Under the pieces are notes generated by a model. That model saw only the letters and a list, made by a program, of their open reading frames with translations. It had not been told where the DNA came from and ran no database searches. Position numbers and translations under genes: made by a program. A stretch of DNA of 64,000 nucleotides from Desulfobacteraceae bacterium (GTDB lineage: Bacteria; Desulfobacterota; Desulfobacteria; Desulfobacterales; Desulfosalsimonadaceae), in NCBI GenBank assembly GCA_011389515.1, contig JAABUA010000001.1, positions 1 to 64,000 of the forward strand. The letters run 5' to 3'. Positions 55,173 through 63,654 of the stretch are shown piece by piece (the stretch's first letter is position 1; every line of letters starts with the position of its first letter).

Positions 55173-55652
55173 ATGATGACATCAACCCATAAAAACCTGC
55201 TTCAGATTGGCGAAGTTGCCGCGAGATCGGGAGCTTCTGTCCGAACCGTGCGGTATTATTTGGAAGAGGGGTTTATCGAGGCCACCTGCAGAAGCCCCGG
55301 TGGATTCTTCTTGTTTGCCCCTGAGACTGCGGAAACGGTATTTTACATTCAAAAATTAAAAAATGCCGGCCTGTCCTTGAAAGACATCAAATCGATATAT
55401 CAGGCCAGGCGCAGCGGAAAATCAGGGGAAGAAGCCTCTTCAAAAGTGATGGACATTCTTGAAGAACAAAAGGCCTTGGTGGCGCAAAAAATTCAGGACT
55501 TTCAACAGCTGGACGCAGAGATTGAAGCGGCAATCGAAATTGTCCGCCAGTGCCGCGGCTGCAGCATTCAACCGTCACGGGAAAACTGCATGGCCTGCCG
55601 GGTGATCAAGCGCAAAAAGAAACTCCCCCTGCCCGTTCAGGCGATTTTGTAG
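55173..55652 (+). CDS. MerR-family transcriptional regulator
   Basis: 159 residues. An N-terminal winged HTH (LQIGEVAARSGASVRTVRYYLEEGFI), a long dimerisation helix (~75-125) and a C-terminal Cys cluster CRGCSIQPSRENCMAC with four cysteines, likely a thiol/metal(loid) sensor. MerR proteins distort promoters with long spacers. It heads an operon of six genes with gaps of 20-50 nt. The inducer is inferred to be a soft metal or metalloid. Confidence 0.88.
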   Translation: MMTSTHKNLLQIGEVAARSGASVRTVRYYLEEGFIEATCRSPGGFFLFAPETAETVFYIQKLKNAGLSLKDIKSIYQARRSGKSGEEASSKVMDILEEQKALVAQKIQDFQQLDAEIEAAIEIVRQCRGCSIQPSRENCMACRVIKRKKKLPLPVQAIL

Positions 55653-55672
55653 AACCCGAAGGGATATTATGG

Positions 55673-57844
55673 ATGAATAAAAAAAAAGTGCTTGTGGCCT
55701 GTGTTGTCGTTGCCCTGCTGGGTTTGTTTTTTCTGCTGGACCTGGATCGGTTTTTAACCCTTGATTATCTGCAGGGCAGCCTGGATCGCTTTCACGCCTT
55801 TTATGCGGAAAACCGGTTTTTGACCCTTGCGGTTTTTTTTCTCACCTATGTATTGGTAACTGCCCTGTCCCTGCCGGGAGCCGCGGTCATGACCCTGGCA
55901 GGAGGGGCTTTTTTCGGACTGATAACCGGGGTGATCGTCGTCTCTTTTGCCTCCACCATCGGCGCCACCCTGGCATTCATGGTCGCCCGGTTTCTGCTCA
56001 AGGACACCGTTCAGAACCGGTTTGCCGAAAGGCTCAACGCCATCAATGAAGGGGTTCGCAAGGACGGCGCCTTTTATCTGTTTACGCTGCGTCTGGTACC
56101 CGTTTTCCCCTTTTTCCTGATCAACCTGGTGATGGCTCTGACGCCGATCCGCACCTGGACCTTCTACTGGGTCAGCCAACTCGGGATGCTGGCCGGAACC
56201 GTCGTGTACGTAAATGCCGGCACCCAACTGGCGGGTATTACCACCACTGGTGATCTGCTGTCTTTCAACCTGATCGGCGCATTCGTTCTTCTGGGTCTGT
56301 TTCCCTGGATTGCCAGGGCGATCGTCAACCGGATCCACGCCATGCGGGTATATGGCAGTTGGAAAAAGCCGAAACAATTCGACCGCAACCTGATCGTAAT
56401 CGGGGCCGGTTCTGCCGGGCTGGTGACCGCGTATATCGCCGCAACAGTGAATGCCAGCGTCACACTGGTGGAAAAAGGGGCCATGGGCGGCGACTGCCTC
56501 AATACCGGCTGCGTGCCGTCCAAGGCGCTGATCAAGAGCGCCCGGGTAAACAGCTATATTCAGCGTGCCGCGGATTTCGGGCTCAATACGGGACCGGCGG
56601 AAGTCGATTTTGCCCGGGTAATGAGACGCGTACACAGCGTGATCAAAAAGATCGAACCCCACGATTCGGAGCAGCGGTACAGGGAGTTGGGCGTGGATGT
56701 GCGAAAAGGGAATGCCCGGCTGGTATCCCCCTGGGAAGTGGAGATCCTGGACGCACAGGAAACAACGCGATTGACTGCCCAGAACATCGTCATCGCCACC
56801 GGCGGCGAACCCGTGGCCCCTCCCATACCGGGCCTTGACCAGGTGGCGTACCTCACCTCCGATAACCTGTGGGAACTTACCGAGCTCCCCGATCGGCTGC
56901 TGGTTCTCGGCGGCGGCCCCATCGGATGCGAACTGGCGCAGAGCTTTGCGAAACTCGGCAGCCGGGTCACCCAGGTGGAAATGGCGGACAGGCTGCTGGC
57001 CCGCGAGGACACGGAAGCCTCTCAACTGCTGGCGCAGAACATGATCGCCGACGGTGTTGACCTGCGGCTCGGATACCGGGCAACCGCCTTTGAAAAGGAC
57101 GACAGCGGCGTTGTTGCGGTAATTGAGAACAAGAACGGGCAGGTCCGGATTTCCTGCGATACGGTGCTCGTGGCCCTGGGACGCAAAGGGCACACGGATG
57201 GGCTGGGGCTATCCGAGTTGGGCATTGGACGAAACCCGAACGGCACGGTTGTGGTTAACGAATACCTGGAAACCCGTTTTCCGAATATACACGCCTGCGG
57301 CGACGCAGCCGGCCCCTACCAGTTTACCCACACGGCATCCCACCAGGCGTGGTTTGCCGCGGTGAACAGCCTGTTCGGACGGTTCAAAAAGTTCAAGGTG
57401 GACTACCGGGTGATTCCCTGGTGCACGTTCACCTCTCCGGGAGTCGCCCGGGTGGGCATCAACGAACAGGAAGCAAAGGATAAGGGGATCAATATTGAGG
57501 TCACACGCTTCGGGATGGACGAGCTCGACCGGGCCATTGCCGACGGCACCGAGCAGGGGTTTGTAAAGGTGTTCACCGCGCCGGGTACCGACCGCATCCT
57601 GGGCGTCACCATCGTTGGAGAGCATGCCGGCGATCTCATCGCCGAATACGTCCTGGCCATGAAGCACAAGCTGGGACTGAACAAGATACTGGGCACCATT
57701 CATATCTACCCCACCCTGGCCGAAGCCAACAAGTCCGCGGCCGGCCAGTGGAAAAAAGCCCATGCACCTGGGCGGCTCCTGGACTGGGTCGGGTGGTATC
57801 TTCATCGTAACATCAAGGGGCAATTTCCCCGGAAAAAAGAATAA
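55673..57844 (+). CDS. TVP38/TMEM64 membrane domain fused to flavin disulfide reductase
   Basis: 723 residues. The N-terminal ~210 residues are a TVP38/DedA-like membrane domain with several hydrophobic segments (FAST.GATLAF, LRLVPVFPFFLIN). The rest is a pyridine nucleotide-disulfide reductase: FAD motif near 241 (VIGAGSAGLVTAY), redox CLNTGC near 278-283, the NAD motif LVLGGGPIGCELA and the C-terminal HIYPTLAE. It resembles mercuric reductase but lacks the N-terminal HMA domain and the C-terminal Cys pair of MerA. ATG 55673 was chosen over upstream possibilities in the MerR gene. Confidence 0.87.
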   Translation: MNKKKVLVACVVVALLGLFFLLDLDRFLTLDYLQGSLDRFHAFYAENRFLTLAVFFLTYVLVTALSLPGAAVMTLAGGAFFGLITGVIVVSFASTIGATLAFMVARFLLKDTVQNRFAERLNAINEGVRKDGAFYLFTLRLVPVFPFFLINLVMALTPIRTWTFYWVSQLGMLAGTVVYVNAGTQLAGITTTGDLLSFNLIGAFVLLGLFPWIARAIVNRIHAMRVYGSWKKPKQFDRNLIVIGAGSAGLVTAYIAATVNASVTLVEKGAMGGDCLNTGCVPSKALIKSARVNSYIQRAADFGLNTGPAEVDFARVMRRVHSVIKKIEPHDSEQRYRELGVDVRKGNARLVSPWEVEILDAQETTRLTAQNIVIATGGEPVAPPIPGLDQVAYLTSDNLWELTELPDRLLVLGGGPIGCELAQSFAKLGSRVTQVEMADRLLAREDTEASQLLAQNMIADGVDLRLGYRATAFEKDDSGVVAVIENKNGQVRISCDTVLVALGRKGHTDGLGLSELGIGRNPNGTVVVNEYLETRFPNIHACGDAAGPYQFTHTASHQAWFAAVNSLFGRFKKFKVDYRVIPWCTFTSPGVARVGINEQEAKDKGINIEVTRFGMDELDRAIADGTEQGFVKVFTAPGTDRILGVTIVGEHAGDLIAEYVLAMKHKLGLNKILGTIHIYPTLAEANKSAAGQWKKAHAPGRLLDWVGWYLHRNIKGQFPRKKE

Positions 57845-57865
57845 AAAGGATAAAAGGAGGAAATC

Positions 57866-59077
57866 ATGGCACGACTAAGCGACATGAATGAACCGCAACG
57901 ATCCCACATTGCCAATCTGCCGTGCCCGCATTTTGACAAGACCCCCTGGGCAACCGGGCCGGCACTGTCAAAGCGGCGGGTCGCAATCATCTCGACGGCC
58001 GGTCTTCACCGGCGCGGCGACCGCCCTTTTGCAGGAATGGACGGCGACTACCGCGTCATCCCCGGGGATAACGGCGCCAACGACCTCGTGATGACGCACA
58101 TTTCCACCAATTTCGACCGGACCGGCTTTCAGCAGGACACCAACCTGATCTTTCCCATAGACCGGTTGCGGGAGCTGGCCGATGAAGGCATTATCGGCAG
58201 CGTGGCCGATTTCCATTATTCCTTTATGGGGGCGACAGATCCCTCCAACATGGCCTCCCATGCGAAAAATCTCGCCAGTCTCCTTGCCGGGGACAATGTT
58301 GATGCAGCATTACTGGTTCCTGTCTGACCGTTTTGTACGCGCGCCGTGGGCGCGCTTGCGCATTATCTTGAAAACGAGAATATCCCGACCACGCAAATCA
58401 GCCTGATATACGAACACACCGAGGCGATCCGCCCGCCGCGGGCGCTTTGGGTGCCCTTTGAACTGGGACGCCCCTTAGGGGTTCCGGATGATGCTGCGTT
58501 TCAGCGAAAAGTGCTTCTGGCCGCCCTTACGCTCTTTGAATCAGAAAAAGGGCCCGTGCTGGATGTCTTTCCCGAAGAAGCCCCGACATCTTCCGAAAAC
58601 ACGGCAGAGGAAGACACCTGGGCCTGCCCGGTTGGCTTTTCCCCGCCCCGGGAGGAGAAAACCGACCTGGAAGATAGTATCCAGGCGCTCATTTGCGAGG
58701 TGGCGGAGCTCAGGGCATGGTATGATATCGGCCTGGAAAAACGCGGCCGTACGGCGATGGCGGACTTTGACCCGGAAACCGCCGCCGGGATACTGTGCGA
58801 TTATCTTTCCGGAAAAGACATCGGCATCCCCCAAAAGGAGATATCCCCGGCCGTAGCGCTCCGGCTTGCGGCACAGGATTTGAAATCCTTCTATTTCGAA
58901 GCCGCCATATCCCGGCCCGGCGCAAAAGCGCCGGACAGCAAAACATTTACCAATTGGTACTGGACACAAACCGCTGCCGGACAAATATTAAAAGATATAC
59001 GGGAAAAATGCGCAAAGGAAGAAGACAAGGATCTTCAAATGGCCGGGAAAATGTTTCTCGTCCCCATGGGGCAATAG
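57866..59077 (+). CDS. GrdB-family selenoprotein with C-terminal extension
   Basis: 403 residues if UGA 58325-58327 is Sec154. The context LLVPV-U-PFC-TRAVGALAHYLE matches the VPVUPVC motif of glycine/sarcosine/betaine reductase selenoprotein B-family proteins. Both halves are in one frame: upstream FSTAGLHRRGD-type start and downstream IPTTQISLIYEHTEAIRPPRALWVPFELG. Beyond residue ~225 is a 180-residue helical extension not expected in GrdB. AAAGGAGG precedes the ATG. A hairpin (58339-58355) serves as SECIS. The substrate is unknown; the operon suggests an organometalloid. Confidence 0.88.
58339..58355 (+). promoter_or_regulatory. Candidate SECIS hairpin of the GrdB-like gene
   Basis: GCGCGCC (58339-58345) pairs perfectly with GGCGCGC (58349-58355) over loop GUG. 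The loop starts 19 nt after the UGA (58325-58327), in the expected bacterial range. The stem is strong (7 GC pairs). Read by eye. Confidence 0.7.
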
Positions 59078-59125
59078 GGGCTGCGGCGAAACAGCAAAGA
59101 CAACGGCAAACACATGGAGGTTGAC

Positions 59126-59818
59126 ATGACTGACAGCATGCGGCCGCGGGTATTGTTTTTTGATGTCAATGAAACTTTACTGGATCTGGCCGAAGTAAAG
59201 GAATCGGTGAGCAGGGCCCTTGAAAATCGCCCGGAACTGGCGGCACTCTGGTTCCCTACCCTGCTTCATCACTCCCTGGTATCCTCGGCTGCGGAGCAGT
59301 TCAGGCCTTTCGGGGAAATCGCCGTTGCCGCACTGATAATGATAGCGGAAAGCAATGGTATCGACCTTTCCGAGGATAAGGCAAAACAAGCCATACAGCC
59401 GATTCTGTCGGCCCCGCCGCACCCGGACGTCGTTCCTGCACTGCGGCGCCTCCGCAAACAGCATATCCACATGGGCGTGCTGACCAATTCATCGAAGGGG
59501 GCTATGGAACAGCAGTTGAAAACGGCGAATATATACGGCCTTTTTGATTTTACGCTCAGCGTGGAAGATTTTGGCATCTACAAGCCGCACTATAAGGTCT
59601 ATCAGTGGGCCGCAGAAAGCCAAAAAATGCAGCCGGAAGAATGTATGATGATCGCCGCGCACGGCTGGGATGTGGGAGGGGCGGCATGGGCCGGCATGCG
59701 TGCGGCGTTTGTGGCGCGCCCCGGTCAGAGCCTCTATCCGCTGGCCCCTGTGCCGGAAATCATCGCCGCAGACCTGGAAGATATCGCCGACAGGCTCATC
59801 GTGCTGGAGTCACAATAA
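59126..59818 (+). CDS. HAD-superfamily haloacid-dehalogenase-like hydrolase
   Basis: 230 residues. Nucleophile Asp in FFDVNETLLD, motif II VLTNSS, motif III Lys in IYKPHYKVY, and AAHGWDVGGAAWAGM, the pattern of type II haloacid dehalogenases. It hydrolyses C-halogen or phosphate bonds. ATG 59126 follows GGAGG by 5 nt; the ATG at 59114 contains that signal and is too early. Confidence 0.85.
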   Translation: MTDSMRPRVLFFDVNETLLDLAEVKESVSRALENRPELAALWFPTLLHHSLVSSAAEQFRPFGEIAVAALIMIAESNGIDLSEDKAKQAIQPILSAPPHPDVVPALRRLRKQHIHMGVLTNSSKGAMEQQLKTANIYGLFDFTLSVEDFGIYKPHYKVYQWAAESQKMQPEECMMIAAHGWDVGGAAWAGMRAAFVARPGQSLYPLAPVPEIIAADLEDIADRLIVLESQ

Positions 59819-59853
59819 ACCCGAAATCGATATGAAAAAGCGATGATCACAAG

Positions 59854-62800
59854 ATGACCAATACCACTCCCCTGAAACATTTTTCGCGCCTTGTTTTCGA
59901 AGACACCCCTATATATGTTCATCCGGCCGGGCCGGACTGGTTTGTGCCCAATGCGGCCGGCGACAGGTTGCTCAATGGCGGCCTGCCGGAACATGGCATG
60001 GATATCGCCGGTATCCTTGCATTGCAGCGATTTCTTTCTGTTCTCCCGGAACCCCCGCAGGAACAATACAAGGGAAGGCGCGATTACCTTTCGCTGTCGC
60101 ACTTAGAGGAATGCTGGCTTCACATCACGGACCACTGCAACCTGGCGTGCAGGCACTGCCTTTTTTCCTGCTCCCCCCGATGCAAAAGATCGCTTACCAT
60201 GAATCAGATTGCCCGGACCGTGGATGAGGCCTACAAGGCCGGCGCCAGGACGTTTTACCTCACGGGCGGCGAGCCCATGATGCATCCGGATTTTGAAAGG
60301 ATCTGCCGGATGATTGCAAACGGCAAACCAGACACTGTCCTTGTCATACTCACAAACGGCATGCTGTTGAAAAATTTTTCAGACCTGCTTGCATCACTCC
60401 CGAAAGACCGCCTTTTCCTTCAAATCAGCATCGACGGAATGGAACAATCCCATGATCATATCCGGGGAAACGGCAGCTTTGCAAAACTTACAGGCATGCT
60501 TGGCGACGCAAAAGAACTCGAATGCACAAAGACCCTGGCCATGGCGGTGCATTCGGGAAATGCCCGGGAGATGGCAGACGTGGTAAAGCTGGCCGGTACA
60601 TACGGCATCGAAAGCGTTCATTTCCTCTGGCTCATTACCACCGGCAATGCGGCAAAAGACGGTTTCACAGACCCGGACACGCTATTTCGCAACCTGAAGC
60701 AGGCCCAGGCCGCAGCCGAACATACGGGCGTGGTCATTGATAACCTCAAAAATATGGCCTCCAGGGTATTTTCCCCCGCAAACACCCGTTACGACATGAG
60801 CAATGCGGGCTGGCGCTCCATCGCTGTGGGTCCTGACGGCAATGTGTACCCCACCGCCGCCCTGGTCGGGCAAAAAGCGGCCTCCTGCGGGCATATCCGT
60901 GAAGGGATTATCCATGTATGGAAAAACAGCCCTCACCTGAATTACATCCGCGGACTGTCCGTGATGCAAAGCAGGGCGCTGTCCACGGACCCTTTGCAAC
61001 TGATCATCGGCGGCGGGGACATGGACCACTGTTTTTATGCTTCGGGCAGTTACATCGACGGAGATCCCTACCTCCCCCTTTACCGGAGCATGGCCCTCCT
61101 GCTGATCCACCGGGAAGCAAACCGGTTGCCGGATACAGGTGATAATCCGCAGATCCGCCTGAAAATGGGGGATTTGGTGGAACAATGCCGGATGGACGGA
61201 ACCGGCATTTCCCTCACCCATTCCAATTGTGTACTGACCGCATCCAATCCGGGCAATCCCATGAAAGTAGCCGCAGCTTTCTACGACACGGCCGCCGGAA
61301 AGGTCAACAGGGATATTGCCAATCCCGTGTGCTATCCCGAAGAGGTCATGGACCACGTCCCGGAAAGCGCCAGAATCCGGTCTTACGGATGTGGCAGCCC
61401 GGTTTTGGACGCCGGCCTTAAACCCGGGGAAACCCTTGTGGATCTGGGTTCAGGCGCCGGCATGGAGTGCTTTATCGCCGCCCGGCAGGTGGGGCGAAAT
61501 GGATTAGTTTATGGCATCGACATGTCGGACCCCATGATTGCACTTGCAGGCCGGCTGAAAAAAGACGTCTGCAAAAACCTTGGCTACGACAATATTCACT
61601 TTCTAAAGGGACTCCTGGAAAAAATCCCCCTGCCGGATAACAGCGTAGACGTGGTGATCTCCAACTGCGTGGTGAACCTGTCGGCAAACAAGCGGAGGAC
61701 GTTTTCAGAGATTTTCAGGGTTGTCAAACCCGGCGGCCGGATCATGATATCAGACGTGGTCTGCGACACCCCGGTCCCGCCCCGTATTGCCGGCAATGAC
61801 AAGCTCCGGGGGGAGTGTCTGTCCGGCGCCATGGTACAGCCATACCTTCTTTCCGTTCTGGAATCAGCGGGCTTCACCGATATCCGGATTGAAAAACGTT
61901 TTTTTTACCGGCAGGTGGAAAACCACATGTTTTTCTCCCTCACATACAGCGCAGCCAAACCCGACCCGGACTGTGCAACACTCGTGTATCCCGGCCCGTT
62001 TGCCGCGGTTATTACCGATGACGGCAAGGTCCTGCACCGGGGACTGGCCTCCGAAGGCTTCAAAATTACAGGCAACCGCCCGATAACGCCGGTGATTATG
62101 CCCGATGAACAAGGCAATTATGCAACCCCTGAAAAAGAAAATCCATGTTCCTGCGTCCTTCCCCCGCCGGTTCAAGACGAGGAAAAAAGATCCGGAAGCG
62201 CGGCTCTTATACGGCATTCATCCGGCTGCATGGTCTGCGCAAAACCCATTGTCTACCTTGACCGGGACACGCCGAAAACGTGCCGATTCTGCTCCGGCAC
62301 CTTTCATGCCAATGCGGTATGCACGGACGGTCATTTTTTATGCGACACCTGTCACGGGAGCGGCGTTCTGGATATTGTCCGCCATATCTGCATCACCACC
62401 GATCAAACCGACATGATCGCTCTTGCCGAAACCATTCGTGCGCATCCTGCTTTTCCGGTCCACGGTCCGGAACATCACTTCATGGTGCCGGGCGTCATCC
62501 TGGCCGCCTATCGCAACAGCGGCGGCATCATTGCCGACGAAGCCATTATCAACGGGATCAACCGGGGCCAATCCATCCCCGGCGGCACCTGCGCGTTCTG
62601 GGGATGCTGCGGTGCGGCCGCCGGCGCAGGCATTGCCCTTGGCATCATCCTGGGCGTCAACCCGCTGATCGCGGACAAACGCCGTATCGTCCAGCAGGCG
62701 GTCGGCGAAATCAGTGCGGCCATAGGGCTTACAGAAGCGGCGAGATGCTGCCGCCGCGAAACCCTGACAGTGCTGGAAAAAACCGCAGAGATTTCCAAAG

Positions 62801-62946
62801 ACCTTCTTTCTGTGCCGCTTGCGGCAGACAATACCCATAATTGCGGACAGGTCCTGAAAAACAGGGAATGTATCGTTGATTCGTGCCCGTTTTTCAAGAC
62901 GCAAACCTACATGAAAGCTGCTGCCGGACAACATGAAAAAAAATAA
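59854..62946 (+). CDS. Radical SAM / ArsM-like methyltransferase / DUF5714 fusion
   Basis: 1030 residues in one frame. Residues ~85-430: radical SAM with CNLACRHC (Cys95, 99, 102), GGEPMMHPD and a PDGNVYPT SPASM-like segment. Residues ~500-710: an ArsM-type methyltransferase with YGCGSP, LVDLGSGAGMECF, ISNCVVNLS and GECLSGAM; the Cys in SNCV and ECL correspond to arsenic-binding cysteines of ArsM. Residues ~790-1030: DUF5714 with CxxC pairs and the GGTCAFWGCCGAAAGAG segment. The likely role is methylation and adenosyl/organo-group transfer to arsenic or a similar metalloid. It overlaps the next gene by 14 nt. Confidence 0.85.
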   Translation: MTNTTPLKHFSRLVFEDTPIYVHPAGPDWFVPNAAGDRLLNGGLPEHGMDIAGILALQRFLSVLPEPPQEQYKGRRDYLSLSHLEECWLHITDHCNLACRHCLFSCSPRCKRSLTMNQIARTVDEAYKAGARTFYLTGGEPMMHPDFERICRMIANGKPDTVLVILTNGMLLKNFSDLLASLPKDRLFLQISIDGMEQSHDHIRGNGSFAKLTGMLGDAKELECTKTLAMAVHSGNAREMADVVKLAGTYGIESVHFLWLITTGNAAKDGFTDPDTLFRNLKQAQAAAEHTGVVIDNLKNMASRVFSPANTRYDMSNAGWRSIAVGPDGNVYPTAALVGQKAASCGHIREGIIHVWKNSPHLNYIRGLSVMQSRALSTDPLQLIIGGGDMDHCFYASGSYIDGDPYLPLYRSMALLLIHREANRLPDTGDNPQIRLKMGDLVEQCRMDGTGISLTHSNCVLTASNPGNPMKVAAAFYDTAAGKVNRDIANPVCYPEEVMDHVPESARIRSYGCGSPVLDAGLKPGETLVDLGSGAGMECFIAARQVGRNGLVYGIDMSDPMIALAGRLKKDVCKNLGYDNIHFLKGLLEKIPLPDNSVDVVISNCVVNLSANKRRTFSEIFRVVKPGGRIMISDVVCDTPVPPRIAGNDKLRGECLSGAMVQPYLLSVLESAGFTDIRIEKRFFYRQVENHMFFSLTYSAAKPDPDCATLVYPGPFAAVITDDGKVLHRGLASEGFKITGNRPITPVIMPDEQGNYATPEKENPCSCVLPPPVQDEEKRSGSAALIRHSSGCMVCAKPIVYLDRDTPKTCRFCSGTFHANAVCTDGHFLCDTCHGSGVLDIVRHICITTDQTDMIALAETIRAHPAFPVHGPEHHFMVPGVILAAYRNSGGIIADEAIINGINRGQSIPGGTCAFWGCCGAAAGAGIALGIILGVNPLIADKRRIVQQAVGEISAAIGLTEAARCCRRETLTVLEKTAEISKDLLSVPLAADNTHNCGQVLKNRECIVDSCPFFKTQTYMKAAAGQHEKK

Positions 62947-63643
62947 TTCCCGGTGCATCCTTCTTTTTGTCAAGGCCCCGGTGGAAGGTTTTGTCAAGAA
63001 GCGGCTTGCCGCACGCATCGGTGCACAAGACGCGCTCATGGTCTACCGGGCGTTCGTATCCGATATCATAGCAACCATCCAACGCGCCGGATCTATCACC
63101 TACGCGGATATACGGATATATTGCCGCTTAAATCACGGCGAATGGGGGGGAAACGGCTGGCCGGAAATCAGCCCACCGCTGTTCGTGCAGGAGGGGGCCG
63201 ACCTGGGGGCGCGCATGCACAACGCCATGCATCAGGCGGCGGACGACGAATATAGCCGCTTCCTTCTTGTCGGCTCGGACATTCCGGAACTGACGGAAGG
63301 CCTCCTGTCCGATGCGTTTTCAGCGCTGGAAACCCACCCCGCAGTGATCGGCCCGGCCGTGGACGGCGGATACTATTTGATCGGATTTGCCAAAAACAGC
63401 CTCTTCAAGGAGGCCTTTACGGATATTACCTGGAGCCGCCCCGATGTTTTCGAAAAAACCGCTGAACGGCTCGGTGAAACCGTAGGCGCCGTTCACGTAT
63501 TAGAGCGCCTACCGGATATCGACACGTTCGAAGACCTTGTGCTGCTGGCCGATCGACTGGCATCCGGTGCCACGAACGAAGCAAAACCGCCCCCGAACCT
63601 CTTCCATACCCGGCAGGCGCTCCGAAAGATGGGGCTGATTTGA
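62933..63643 (+). CDS. DUF2064 glycosyltransferase (arsenosugar-associated type)
   Basis: 236 residues, GT-A fold. N-terminal FVKAPVEGFVKKRLAARIG, LLVGSDIPEL with the metal-binding Asp, and GPAVDGGYYLIG. It matches the family named arsenosugar biosynthesis-associated glycosyltransferase. It is coupled (14-nt overlap) to the ArsM-like fusion and ends the operon. Sugar donor and acceptor are unknown. Confidence 0.87.
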   Translation: MKKNNSRCILLFVKAPVEGFVKKRLAARIGAQDALMVYRAFVSDIIATIQRAGSITYADIRIYCRLNHGEWGGNGWPEISPPLFVQEGADLGARMHNAMHQAADDEYSRFLLVGSDIPELTEGLLSDAFSALETHPAVIGPAVDGGYYLIGFAKNSLFKEAFTDITWSRPDVFEKTAERLGETVGAVHVLERLPDIDTFEDLVLLADRLASGATNEAKPPPNLFHTRQALRKMGLI

Positions 63644-63654
63644 AACACAGGGGC

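Noticed and set aside
55754-57193. 479-residue open frame on the minus strand
   Set aside because: It lies fully antisense to the TVP38-reductase fusion, whose domains are clear; GC-rich third positions explain it.
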